Shown piece by piece: positions 38,090-46,117 of a DNA stretch of 64,000 bases. Origin of the DNA: Vibrio variabilis (GTDB lineage Bacteria; Pseudomonadota; Gammaproteobacteria; Enterobacterales; Vibrionaceae); assembly GCF_003263785.1 (NCBI RefSeq), contig NZ_JYJK01000130.1, positions 124,001-188,000 of the forward strand. The letters run 5' to 3'. The position numbers were made by a program, and so were the translations under genes. How positions within the stretch are numbered: position 1 is the stretch's first letter; each line of letters begins with the position of its first letter. A model generated the notes under the pieces. That model was not told the DNA's origin. It did no database searches and saw only the letters and a list, made by a program, of their open reading frames with translations.

Positions 38090-38350
38090 TTGGCAAACAG
38101 TAAATCTGCTAAGAAGCGCGCTATCCAAGCTGAGAAACGTCGCCAGCACAACGCTAGCCGTCGTTCTATGATGCGCACTTACATGAAGAAAACAATCGCA
38201 GCTATCGAAGCTGGCGACAAAGAAGCAGCAACTTCAGCATTTGCAGAAGTTACTCCAATCCTTGACCGCATGGCGACTAAAGGCCTTATTCATAAGAATA
38301 AAGCTGCTCGTCACAAGTCACGCTTCTCTGCTGCAATCAAAGCTCTATAA
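38090..38350 (+). CDS. rpsT: 30S ribosomal protein S20
   Basis: S20 is a primary 16S rRNA-binding protein. The 86-residue basic product begins at a TTG (38090-38092) preceded by GGGAG and reads LANSKSAKKRAIQAEKRRQH. The rare UUG start is also used by E. coli rpsT, where it contributes to autoregulation. Upstream in-frame ATG extensions are not conserved. It is followed by a strong terminator. Confidence 0.97.
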   Translation: MANSKSAKKRAIQAEKRRQHNASRRSMMRTYMKKTIAAIEAGDKEAATSAFAEVTPILDRMATKGLIHKNKAARHKSRFSAAIKAL

Positions 38351-38370
38351 TTTAGACTTTGTATTGTGTT

Positions 38371-38398
38371 AAAAAAACCGGCTAAGGCCGGTTTTTTT
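38371..38398. terminator. Bidirectional terminator between rpsT and hlyU
   Basis: AAAAAAACCGGC-taa-GGCCGGTTTTTTT: strong stem with T7 on the plus strand and T7 on the minus strand. It can serve both rpsT and the convergent hlyU. Confidence 0.9.
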
Positions 38399-38477
38399 GT
38401 ATCCGTATTTTCTGTATTGACCGTTTTCTCTATTAACAAGAAAACACTCGCTACCACAAAATAGCGAACGTCATCAC

Positions 38478-38777
38478 TTACTTGTCGCTGCAGTACATGC
38501 CATGCAACGTTTCAATCAACTGGCGAACTTCGCTGCTGCTCAAGGTGTAAAACACCGTTTGTGCCTCTTTACGCGTGGAAACCAACCCATCGCGGCGCAA
38601 CCAAGCTAAATGTTGCGACAATGCTGATTGGCTCAATTCCAAACGCGCGCACAACTCACCGACCGACAACTCTGTATTGTGTAGCATGCACAGAATTTGC
38701 AGGCGTCTCTCATTAGCCATCGCTTTTAAGAGTACTACCGCTTGTGATGCGTTTTTCTCCATATCCTGCAAGTTCAT
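38478..38777 (-). CDS. hlyU: ArsR-family transcriptional activator HlyU
   Basis: HlyU is the Vibrio virulence-gene activator of the ArsR/SmtB fold; it relieves H-NS silencing of haemolysin and toxin genes in V. cholerae and V. vulnificus. The 99-residue product shows the recognition helix LELSQSALSQHLAWLRRDGLV (about 46-66) and wing KEAQTVFYTLSS. It lacks the metal-binding CxC box of ArsR sensors. Cys30 and Cys96 correspond to the redox-reactive pair described in V. cholerae HlyU; Cys43 is additional. It lies beside rpsT and nhaR, the Vibrio order. Confidence 0.93.
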   Translation of the reverse strand: MNLQDMEKNASQAVVLLKAMANERRLQILCMLHNTELSVGELCARLELSQSALSQHLAWLRRDGLVSTRKEAQTVFYTLSSSEVRQLIETLHGMYCSDK

Positions 38778-38946
38778 AATCTACCTCTATTCATTTGGTG
38801 ATATCATTGCCAATGTGCCAGTCTTTGTCACAGAAAATCACAACACTGGCCATTTCCGACACATTTTACATGGTTAGCCCGCGCATGCTAACGCTTTGTT
38901 TAATTAACTGTTGTTGAAATAAGTAAATTGATAACTAACTCTAAAC

Positions 38947-39840
38947 TTAAAACGCAAGCAGATCAGTAAAATCGGCTTCACAGACACTTTTTACCGCTGG
39001 ATGTTGGATCATTCGCTCTGCGAAGATTACGTAATACTCTTCTTTAATGTCTTCAATATCTCCAATCAACTGCAAGTTACGCTTATCTTTTATTTCCGAC
39101 ATGTAGATACTCGGTGCGAGGAAGATGACATCGTCTTTGTACATAGAGAAGGCCTTCATCAACGCAACATCGTCAAACTCACCCAAAATATTCGGCTGGA
39201 TCCCCTGTTGGTCAAACCATTGGATCACTTTACGACCCATGGATGTACGGCTACCTGGGATAAGAAGCCGGGTCTGTTCCAGCACTTCAGGAAAACGCAC
39301 ATTCTCCAAATGCCCTGAAGTAAAGAAGCTCATACGACTTTCGCCCAGTTTTTTACTGAACAACCCCGGACTCTGGCTGGAGTCCACTGGACAATCAGAC
39401 AGAATCATATCCAGCTTATGCTGAGCCAGTTGCTCTAGCAGCATTTCGTGTGTTGATTCAAAGCAGCGAAGATGGATGTTGTTATCTTCAGGGATGGTCG
39501 TCATCAAAATCTTACTGACGAGACGTTTAGACAGTGCATCCGCGACACCAACATCAAACAATAGATTGGAGCGCTGGCTGTAGTTAACGATGTCCAGCAT
39601 CTCATAACTCAGTCCAAACATTCGATCGGCGTATTTATAGACCAGTTGTCCAAGCTCAGTGGGTTCAACACTTCGACCATTTCGCTTCGTCAGTTTGCCA
39701 TCCATACGCTCTTCCAGCGCTTTGATTTGACCGGTGACCGTTTGTGGAGTCAAAAACAGCGCATCGGCCGCTTTGGTAACGGAACCTTGTTTGCACACCA
39801 TCCAGAAGTAGTACAAATGGTTGTAGTTGAGATGAGACAT
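38947..39840 (-). CDS. nhaR: LysR-family regulator NhaR
   Basis: NhaR is a sodium-responsive LysR-type activator of Na+/H+ antiporter genes. The 297-residue product begins MSHLNYNHLYYFWMVCKQGS, with the winged helix-turn-helix at about 17-40 (GSVTKAADALFLTPQTVTGQ), and continues into an effector domain with NLLFDVGVADALSKRLVSKI. No nhaA lies next to it here. The divergent neighbour is the Na/Pi cotransporter nptA across a 405-base gap, so shared sodium-linked control is possible. Confidence 0.93.
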   Translation of the reverse strand: MSHLNYNHLYYFWMVCKQGSVTKAADALFLTPQTVTGQIKALEERMDGKLTKRNGRSVEPTELGQLVYKYADRMFGLSYEMLDIVNYSQRSNLLFDVGVADALSKRLVSKILMTTIPEDNNIHLRCFESTHEMLLEQLAQHKLDMILSDCPVDSSQSPGLFSKKLGESRMSFFTSGHLENVRFPEVLEQTRLLIPGSRTSMGRKVIQWFDQQGIQPNILGEFDDVALMKAFSMYKDDVIFLAPSIYMSEIKDKRNLQLIGDIEDIKEEYYVIFAERMIQHPAVKSVCEADFTDLLAF

Positions 39841-40245
39841 GCTAAATCGCCTAAATTGAGTGACTCTCTTTTATAGCAAAATCTCGCCACATCAACAATA
39901 TTCGATATAACCGATGTCAAAAACAAATTACCCATCTTTTTTACGAAACAAGCACTGTCACATTCGCCACACTACTGTCATATAAATGACAAAGTGGTCA
40001 ATATAAATCGATTTAATTCATCAATAGTGTCAGATTAATCTCTTTTTCTCAAAAAGAATCACTCCCTTTGATATCAATAAGTTAAATGCGTAAATGCAAA
40101 TTTACAGCACAAAAATCAACCGATGATCGCACTTAAATCACATAGAAATAGTTTCGTCATATTTCTGTAATATTCGAGTTCTACTATCGCGTCAGATTCA
40201 ACAACAGGCCGCAGATAGATTAACCAAGGCCAAACGGAGAAAACT
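39841..40245. promoter_or_regulatory. nhaR-nptA divergent regulatory region with PhoB-like repeats
   Basis: This 405-base gap contains CTGTCA at 39955-39960 and CTGTCATATAA at 39975-39985, the latter completed by ATGACA to form the palindrome TGTCAT-ataa-ATGACA (39976-39991). Nearer nptA is TCGTCAT-attt-CTGTAAT, two 7-mers 11 bases apart (about 40156-40173), 14 of 18 matches to the Pho-box consensus as I recall it. The region is AT-rich. No gene is seen. Confidence 0.4.
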
Positions 40246-41394
40246 ATGATGAACCAAGCAACTACAGCGACGACTCCTATGTCGACTACGACGCGTTGGC
40301 TGCGCTGGGCTAACTTGGCATTCATGCTTTACTTATTGCTACTTGCTGTTTCTATGGTAGGTAGTGGCTTCAAAATGGCGACTGGCGAGCACGCAAAAGT
40401 GCTGTTCGAGTTTGCTTCTCACCCAGTTGCAGGCTTGATGATTGGTCTTGTTGCTACGGCACTTATCCAATCTTCTAGTACCGTTACGTCTATTATTGTT
40501 GGTCTGGTAGCCGGTGGCCTACCTGTTACAACAGCAATCCCAATGATCATGGGTGCTAACATTGGTACTACGGTAACCAATACCCTAGTAAGCTTGGGTC
40601 ACGTTCGTTGTAACACCGAATTTAAGCGCGCTTTTGCAAGTGCAACGATTCACGACTTCTTCAACTTGCTTGCTGTGGCTATCTTCCTGCCACTGGAAAT
40701 GATGTTCGGCGTGCTAGACAAGATCTCTAGCTGGCTGGTATCGCCTATGATGGCAACAGGCGACATGAGCATGAAGGGGCTTAACTTCATCAAACCAATC
40801 ACCAAACCAGTAGTGAGCGCGATTCAAGAGCCGCTAAGTGCATTTGGTGGTGTGACTGGTGGTGTACTACTTATCGTGCTTGGTATCGCAACTATCTTCG
40901 TTGCCATCACTGTGATGGGTAAGCTCATGAAGAGCCTAATGGTTGGCCGTGCTCGTGAGATTCTGAAGAACGCAATTGGTCGTGGTCCAATTCACGGTAT
41001 CGTATCTGGCTCTATCGTGACTGTACTGGTTCAGTCTTCATCTACCACCACCAGCTTAATGGTTCCACTAGTAGGTACTGGTGCTCTTAAAGTTCGTGAC
41101 GTGTACCCATTTACGCTAGGTGCGAACATTGGTACTTGTATTACGGGTCTACTCGCTGCAACTGCGGTATCTGGTGAGTACGCTGTGTTTGCTCTGCAGA
41201 TTGCTTTGGTACACTTAGTGTTCAACATTATGGCAACGGTATTTATCTTCGGTATTCCGTTCCTGCGTGAACTGCCAGTAAAAGGCGCCGACTTTATCTC
41301 TGATATGGCTATCAAGAACAAGGCCGTTGTTGCGGGTTACCTAGTGTCTATCTTTGTGGTTATCCCGGGCTCTATTCTAGCGCTGACCGCTTAA
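40246..41394 (+). CDS. nptA: Sodium/phosphate cotransporter NptA
   Basis: A 382-residue inner-membrane Na+-dependent phosphate symporter (Na/Pi-II, NPT2-like family). Two inverted halves each carry the substrate motif QSSST (IQSSSTVTS at about 74-82 and VQSSSTTTS near 263), preceded by GLVATA and SIVTVL. V. cholerae has an orthologue called NptA next to nhaR, the same place. The first ATG has GGAG 8 bases upstream. It is monocistronic, with a terminator directly after. In contrast to the ABC system Pst, it uses the sodium gradient, as suits a marine bacterium. Confidence 0.93.
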   Translation: MMNQATTATTPMSTTTRWLRWANLAFMLYLLLLAVSMVGSGFKMATGEHAKVLFEFASHPVAGLMIGLVATALIQSSSTVTSIIVGLVAGGLPVTTAIPMIMGANIGTTVTNTLVSLGHVRCNTEFKRAFASATIHDFFNLLAVAIFLPLEMMFGVLDKISSWLVSPMMATGDMSMKGLNFIKPITKPVVSAIQEPLSAFGGVTGGVLLIVLGIATIFVAITVMGKLMKSLMVGRAREILKNAIGRGPIHGIVSGSIVTVLVQSSSTTTSLMVPLVGTGALKVRDVYPFTLGANIGTCITGLLAATAVSGEYAVFALQIALVHLVFNIMATVFIFGIPFLRELPVKGADFISDMAIKNKAVVAGYLVSIFVVIPGSILALTA

Positions 41395-41428
41395 CGATAA
41401 GCTCACTAGCGCCACTTTATGGCAACAA

Positions 41429-41464
41429 TAAAAAAACGCTCAGCACCTGCTGAGCGTTTTTGTT
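41429..41464. terminator. Bidirectional terminator between nptA and the Slp-like gene
   Basis: AAAAACGCTCAGC-acct-GCTGAGCGTTTTT with T-runs on both strands, between convergent genes. Confidence 0.9.
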
Positions 41465-41466
41465 GT

Positions 41467-42047
41467 TTAGAAGTCACCATAATCGTAGGCGTCATAAGCA
41501 TCGTACGCATCGTAATGCTCGATAAGATCGGCTTCGTCGACGTAGTCCCAGTAATAATAGCGATCATAGTAGTAGTTATAGTACGGGTCGCCGACATAGT
41601 AGGTTTTAATGCGTTTATCTTCCGTCCAAAGGTAGTAGTTTGATGCCTTTAGCACTGGGACAGAAAGGGTCTGCTCACCCACTTTAATATCCGTTTGGCC
41701 TTCAATCGTGCCGACAAACGTCATCGGCTTACCGAGTACAAAGATCTTCGGATCTAAAAATCGCTCTACTTTGACAACAAAACGGCTACTTCCCTGACGG
41801 GTCTCATCAGGTCGCCCCTTCGCATCCAGTTCAAAATAACTGATTTGTAGCTCACTACTACTTGCAGATGGATTGGTAAGCTTTGCCACGACTCCCCCCA
41901 ACGAGCAGGTTGGCCTTTAAAAGGCGTAGCATCAGGGCTCGCATCCTGATAGCTCACTAATAGCTTTTCATCGGCAACTTTGATCTCATCAGGTCCGCTA
42001 CTGCAGCCCACTAGCAATGCTGCCAATATCCATACATACGCTCGCAT
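41467..42047 (-). CDS. Slp-family outer-membrane lipoprotein with Tyr/Asp-rich tail (apparent frameshift)
   Basis: Slp proteins are small outer-membrane lipoproteins induced by starvation or acid in E. coli; their function is poorly known. The start (ATG 42045-42047, AAAGGAGAG ribosome-binding site) gives a signal peptide with lipobox LLVGC (Cys near 15). The Slp segment follows (KGQPARWGGVVAKL, residues 44 onward). The frame is broken at a C6 run (41894-41899; coding G6) where G7 is needed; with it restored the protein is about 193 residues. The last 40 residues are unusual: tyrosine clusters and a YDAYDAYDAYD repeat. The neighbouring glycine-zipper protein also ends in Tyr/Asp. Confidence 0.75.
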
Positions 42048-42078
42048 TTTTGCTCTCCTTTGTCTTCGTCATTTTATT

Positions 42079-42276
42079 ATGAGTCAACCGCTTAACGCTT
42101 CGCAAGTGACAACCTACTGTGAGTCTTTGCATCCTATTATTGACACATTACCCACTAAGGCTAGCCGTCAATACAGCTCAACAATACCCCAACTAGAAAC
42201 TGACCCAAGATTGACGCTGACCAACTTACCGAAGTTTAGCTCCTTGTTTACTCTATTACGCAATCACTATGTATAG
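42079..42276 (+). CDS. Small hypothetical ORF, 65 codons
   Basis: ATG at 42079 encodes MSQPLNASQVTTYCESLHPI and so on to a stop just 10 bases before the glycine-zipper gene. No family is recognised, no signal peptide or membrane segment is visible, and no convincing ribosome-binding site precedes the ATG (upstream sequence is T-rich). An extended in-frame reading from 41980 overlaps the divergent lipoprotein start. It could be a real small gene co-transcribed with the next one, or chance. Confidence 0.3.
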   Translation: MSQPLNASQVTTYCESLHPIIDTLPTKASRQYSSTIPQLETDPRLTLTNLPKFSSLFTLLRNHYV

Positions 42277-42285
42277 GACTCTGTC

Positions 42286-42639
42286 ATGAAAACAAAAATT
42301 CTACTTCTCAGCGCACTGATCGCCTCACCTAGCTTTGCTTACTACTGTGACCAAACCGCAGAAGGTGCTATCGATGGCGCCGTAGATGGTGCAATTACAG
42401 GCGCGGTTGTCGGTGGCATTGTTGATGGTGGTCGCGGCGCAGCGGCCGGAGCTGCGATCGGTGGCGGTACAGGTGCGGTTGTGGGTACCGTAGATGGTGC
42501 TTACGATGAAGAAGCATGTGAAGTGGTTACTGACGTGGCAGTAGAAGACGAAATCGTGGCTGAGGAAGTGGTAGAGGAAGAAATTGTCGAAGAAGAGATC
42601 ATCGACGAAGAAATTGCTGAAGAGTACTACTACGACTAA
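42286..42639 (+). CDS. Glycine-zipper exported protein with acidic C-terminus
   Basis: A 117-residue predicted periplasmic or outer-membrane protein. Signal peptide at about 1-18 (ALIASPSFA). A glycine-zipper segment follows, about residues 27-74, with repeated GxxxG spacing (DGAVDGAITGAVVGGIVDGG, GAAIGGGTGAVVGTVDGA) that should pack in membranes. The strongly acidic tail (EEVVEEEIVEEEIIDEEI) ends YYYD. Two cysteines (about 21 and 78) flank the zipper and could pair. No named family is certain. It neighbours the divergent Slp-like lipoprotein, so a joint envelope role is possible. Confidence 0.7.
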   Translation: MKTKILLLSALIASPSFAYYCDQTAEGAIDGAVDGAITGAVVGGIVDGGRGAAAGAAIGGGTGAVVGTVDGAYDEEACEVVTDVAVEDEIVAEEVVEEEIVEEEIIDEEIAEEYYYD

Positions 42640-42753
42640 CGTTTTACCTTCACATTTTGGCAGTTACTTAGAGGTAACATCCCCCTGTGTTACTGCCATC
42701 CTTTTCTTCCCAGCGATAGACTGCAGTCAATAAACTCGACGAAAAGGTCCAGT

Positions 42754-43494
42754 ATGCACAAAATCGCACTCGTTACCGGTGCGTTTCAAGGGATCGGTCT
42801 CGCCACATCTGAAATGCTCATGGAACAAGGTTTTCACGTGATCATGGCGGACATCCAATCTTGCAGCGCCCTCGCCAATGAATTCCGCCACAAAGGCTAT
42901 CTCGCGTCGCACGTCAAAATCGATCTTGCGATGTCTTCTATGTTTCCAGCTATCGCCAATAAGATAGACGATGAATTTGGTCGTTTGGATGTGTTGGTCA
43001 ACAACGCTTCGATCTTAGCGGATTTTGGCAAGCATCCATCGCTGATCGATGAAGATACCTATCGACGAGTGATTGAAGTCAATCAGATTGGGCCATTCTT
43101 ACTTACACGAGCCTTGACCCCGCTGCTGAAAAAATCCACTGGGGCACGCGTGGTCAATGTCTCGAGTCAAGCAGCGCAACTTTCTCAGCTCGCCAATATG
43201 CACTCTCCATGGAGAGACGATGTCTGCGCAGCCTACCAGTCTTCAAAAATTGGCGTCAATGCCAATACTGTCCTGTTTGCCAAAGAGCTTGAGTCATTTG
43301 GGATTAAGGTGAATTCCTACTGCCCTGGCTGGGTCGATTCTGGCATGAACCTAGACGAGCTTCCCGAATATGGGGACAACGTGAAGCTGAAAACGCCACG
43401 TGAAGGTGCCGACACAGCGATCTGGTTAGCGACACTAGAAGATGATGGTCCAACTGCAGGCTTCTTTACCGAACGTGAAGCCATTAGCTGGTAA
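42754..43494 (+). CDS. Short-chain dehydrogenase/reductase
   Basis: A 246-residue NAD(P)-dependent oxidoreductase of the classical SDR family. Rossmann motif TGAFQGIG (TGxxxGIG, about 8-15), NNAS (about 89-92), catalytic Ser in VNVSSQ (about 138) and YQSSK (YxxxK, about 165-169) are all present. A short insertion between the Ser and Tyr strands (SQLANMHSPWRDD) resembles SDRs of the carbonyl-reductase type. The substrate is unknown. It is a single gene between the glycine-zipper gene and thyA, ending in a terminator. Confidence 0.88.
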   Translation: MHKIALVTGAFQGIGLATSEMLMEQGFHVIMADIQSCSALANEFRHKGYLASHVKIDLAMSSMFPAIANKIDDEFGRLDVLVNNASILADFGKHPSLIDEDTYRRVIEVNQIGPFLLTRALTPLLKKSTGARVVNVSSQAAQLSQLANMHSPWRDDVCAAYQSSKIGVNANTVLFAKELESFGIKVNSYCPGWVDSGMNLDELPEYGDNVKLKTPREGADTAIWLATLEDDGPTAGFFTEREAISW

Positions 43495-43533
43495 CGAAGC
43501 TATTACTCCGTAGCAAAGCGACTATCTGGTCAC

Positions 43534-43571
43534 AAAAAACGCCGAGCAGACTGACCTGCTCGGCGTTTTTG
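43534..43571. terminator. Bidirectional terminator between the SDR gene and thyA
   Basis: AAAAACGCCGAGCAG-actgac-CTGCTCGGCGTTTTT, a 15-bp symmetric hairpin with T-runs on both strands, between convergent genes. Confidence 0.92.
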
Positions 43572-43592
43572 TTCGATTCCTTACGCGAAACG

Positions 43593-44444
43593 CTACACTG
43601 AGAACGGATAACGAATCGGCTCGTGACTCTCGTAACCTATCACTTCAAAATCATCCAGCGTTACCCAAGTTTCTAAGTCTTCTAGTGACTTAATTTTAGG
43701 GTTAATGCGGAACTCTGGCGCGGCCAAAGGCTCACGTTTAAGCTGCACATCACGCATTAGCTCAAGCTGGTCTTCATAAATGTGTGCATTGACGATCTTG
43801 TGGTAAGCCTGACCCGGCTTCTTGCCCGTAATTTGCGCCATAATGGCTAAGAACACATACACCTGAACCATATTAAAATTAAGTCCAAGCGGCACATCAC
43901 AGGAGCGCTGAGTGCTGTTTAGATATAGGGTATCGCCCAGTAGAGAGAAGTGGTGGCTGTACATACATGGACGTAGGCACCCCATGTGAAATTCACCTGG
44001 GTTGTAGAAATTAAGAATTTCACCACGATCATCAACCCCCTTTGAAAGGTCATCAACAATCTTGCGAAGCTGGTCGATATGGCCACCGTCCGGTTTAGCC
44101 CACGCTCGCCCCTGAACACCGTACACACGTCCCATATCATCTTCACCTTTACGATAAGGATTATTTAGCCATGCTTCATTGAGATTTGCATTGGCATCCC
44201 ATGTTTTGGTGCCCAACTTACGAAAATCTTCCGCATTGTCATAGCCGCGGATGTAGCCAAGTAGCTCAGCGACGGCTGCTTTCCAAAAGCTCTTGCGAGT
44301 TGTGACCAATGGAAAGGCATTACCAGCAACATCGTAAGTCAGATCGGCATTAATCACGGTTAAACAACGTTTACCTGTGCGCTCGTTCTCAACCCAAACA
44401 CCCTCGTCAACGATTCGCTGACATAAGTCTAAATACTGCTTCAC
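43593..44444 (-). CDS. thyA: Thymidylate synthase
   Basis: ThyA converts dUMP to dTMP using methylene-tetrahydrofolate. The 283-residue product is the longer form found in Vibrio. The catalytic cysteine is Cys160 in CLRPCMYSHHF; the dUMP-binding region is STQRSCDVPLGLNFNMVQ (about 178-195). Substitutions around the catalytic loop relative to E. coli (LAPCHAFFQ) are shared with other Vibrio ThyA proteins as I recall. The gap to lgt is 11 bases, so they form an operon as in E. coli. Confidence 0.95.
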   Translation of the reverse strand: MKQYLDLCQRIVDEGVWVENERTGKRCLTVINADLTYDVAGNAFPLVTTRKSFWKAAVAELLGYIRGYDNAEDFRKLGTKTWDANANLNEAWLNNPYRKGEDDMGRVYGVQGRAWAKPDGGHIDQLRKIVDDLSKGVDDRGEILNFYNPGEFHMGCLRPCMYSHHFSLLGDTLYLNSTQRSCDVPLGLNFNMVQVYVFLAIMAQITGKKPGQAYHKIVNAHIYEDQLELMRDVQLKREPLAAPEFRINPKIKSLEDLETWVTLDDFEVIGYESHEPIRYPFSV

Positions 44445-44455
44445 GACAATTCCTA

Positions 44456-45271
44456 TTACTTCGATACTTTTGGAGCGGTTGCACCGTTGACTTTATAAGC
44501 CCACGCGACCATCAAACCGCCAATGATCACCATTGGCAATGAAAGGATTTGACCCATTGAGATAAATCCACCAAACAAACCTAGGTGAGCATCAGGCTCG
44601 CGCACGTACTCTACCATAAATCTAAAGGTTCCATAACCAAGCAAGAACAGGCCAGAGACTGAGCCTTCTGGGCGAGGTTTGCGAATAAACCAGTTCAAGA
44701 TAAGGAATAAAACCACACCTTCTAGTGCAAACTCATACAACTGAGATGGATGGCGTGGTAATGGACCGCCATTTGGGAAGATGATCGCCCATGGCACATC
44801 CGTTACTCGTCCCCACAGTTCACTATTCATGAAGTTGCCAAGACGTCCCATACCTAAGCCAAACGGCACTAATGGCGCAATAAAATCAGCAACATTGAAG
44901 AAGGTACGACCGTTTTTACGTGCATACCAGAACATCGCGGTGATCACACCCAGCAACCCACCATGGAATGACATGCCACCCGTCCACACTTTGAATAGAT
45001 AAAGCGGGTCTTGTAGCAATTCTTCAAAGCCGTAAAACAATACGTAGCCGACACGACCACCGATAACCACCCCAAGAAAGCCGGCAAACAGAAGATCCGA
45101 CACTTGCTCTCGAGTCCAACCTGACCCCGCCTTATCTGCGCGGCGGTTTGCAAGCCACAAAGCGAAAGCAAAACCGATCAAGTACATCAAACCGTACCAA
45201 CGGACAGATAGTGGACCTAACTCAAACAGAACAGGGTCAATATTTGGAAACTGGATATATCCCTGAGACAT
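44456..45271 (-). CDS. lgt: Prolipoprotein diacylglyceryl transferase Lgt
   Basis: Lgt transfers diacylglycerol from phosphatidylglycerol to the lipobox cysteine, the first step of lipoprotein maturation in the inner membrane. The 271-residue, seven-helix protein has the essential HGG motif (SFHGGLLGV, about 102-110) and the Lgt signature GRLGNFMNSELWGR (about 142-155). It cooperates with LspA, also in this window, on lipoproteins such as NlpI. Confidence 0.96.
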   Translation of the reverse strand: MSQGYIQFPNIDPVLFELGPLSVRWYGLMYLIGFAFALWLANRRADKAGSGWTREQVSDLLFAGFLGVVIGGRVGYVLFYGFEELLQDPLYLFKVWTGGMSFHGGLLGVITAMFWYARKNGRTFFNVADFIAPLVPFGLGMGRLGNFMNSELWGRVTDVPWAIIFPNGGPLPRHPSQLYEFALEGVVLFLILNWFIRKPRPEGSVSGLFLLGYGTFRFMVEYVREPDAHLGLFGGFISMGQILSLPMVIIGGLMVAWAYKVNGATAPKVSK

Positions 45272-45304
45272 AAAACGCTCACTTAAAGTTATTAAATAAT
45301 GGGG

Positions 45305-46096
45305 CTAAAACATCATAGAAAATGCCACAAACAATAGAAAGACTGCAAAAATCTTTTTAAGTTTCGGTGTTGGCATCGTCGTCGCCAACTTGGCACCAAA
45401 TCGCGTCGTCACCATTGAAGTGGCAGCAATCGCAAACAAAGCAGGTAGGTAAACATAACCGATACTGAACTCGGGCAACCCTTCAACCTTTGCACCATGA
45501 AACACGAAGCCTAACATGCCTGCCAGTGCAATCACACAACCGCAAACCGAAGAAGAACCCACCGCACGACGCATTTCAACGCCATGTTTACTCAAAAAAG
45601 GCACCGACATCGAGCCTCCACCGATGCCCGCAAGACTCGACACCATGCCAATTCCCGCACCGCAACACGTGGTGATCAAAGGAGATGGCAGATTCCGTAC
45701 CGCTTGAGATTTGATCGATAAGAACATTTGAATCGCTAACATCAACACGATAAAAGCAAATACTTTTGGGAGGTAATGCGAAGGGATCCACTCTGCGATG
45801 TAAGAGCCAGCGAATCCGCCGATGACCACGCCCGGCATAAGCCACTTAATCACAAACAAATCAACATTGCCTAGCTTTAGGTGATTTATCGCCGATGAGC
45901 CAGAGGCAATAATGATCGAAGCCAACGAGGTCGCCAGCGCGATGTGCATAACAAGCTCACTACCAATGCCAAATTTAGGCAGCAAAAACGCCAGCGCAGG
46001 TACAACAATCAGACCGCCACCAATCCCCAGCAAGCCCGACATAGTTCCTACCACGGCACCAAGCAGTAGCAACAGCAATATCAATTCGTAATTCAC
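45305..46096 (-). CDS. TSUP-family (TauE/SafE) membrane transporter
   Basis: A 263-residue inner-membrane protein with about eight helices in two repeats. Each repeat begins with the TauE/SafE pattern GxxxGxxSGLLGIGGG (GTMSGLLGIGGGLIVVPAL, about 17-35) and GMVSSLAGIGGGSMSVPFL (about 154-172). Family members export sulfite, sulfoacetate or related organosulfur anions; the substrate here is unknown. It lies between lgt and ptsP in the same direction, as in several Vibrio and enteric genomes. Confidence 0.9.
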   Translation of the reverse strand: MNYELILLLLLLGAVVGTMSGLLGIGGGLIVVPALAFLLPKFGIGSELVMHIALATSLASIIIASGSSAINHLKLGNVDLFVIKWLMPGVVIGGFAGSYIAEWIPSHYLPKVFAFIVLMLAIQMFLSIKSQAVRNLPSPLITTCCGAGIGMVSSLAGIGGGSMSVPFLSKHGVEMRRAVGSSSVCGCVIALAGMLGFVFHGAKVEGLPEFSIGYVYLPALFAIAATSMVTTRFGAKLATTMPTPKLKKIFAVFLLFVAFSMMF

Positions 46097-46117
46097 AACA
46101 AGACCAAAATATAAGAG

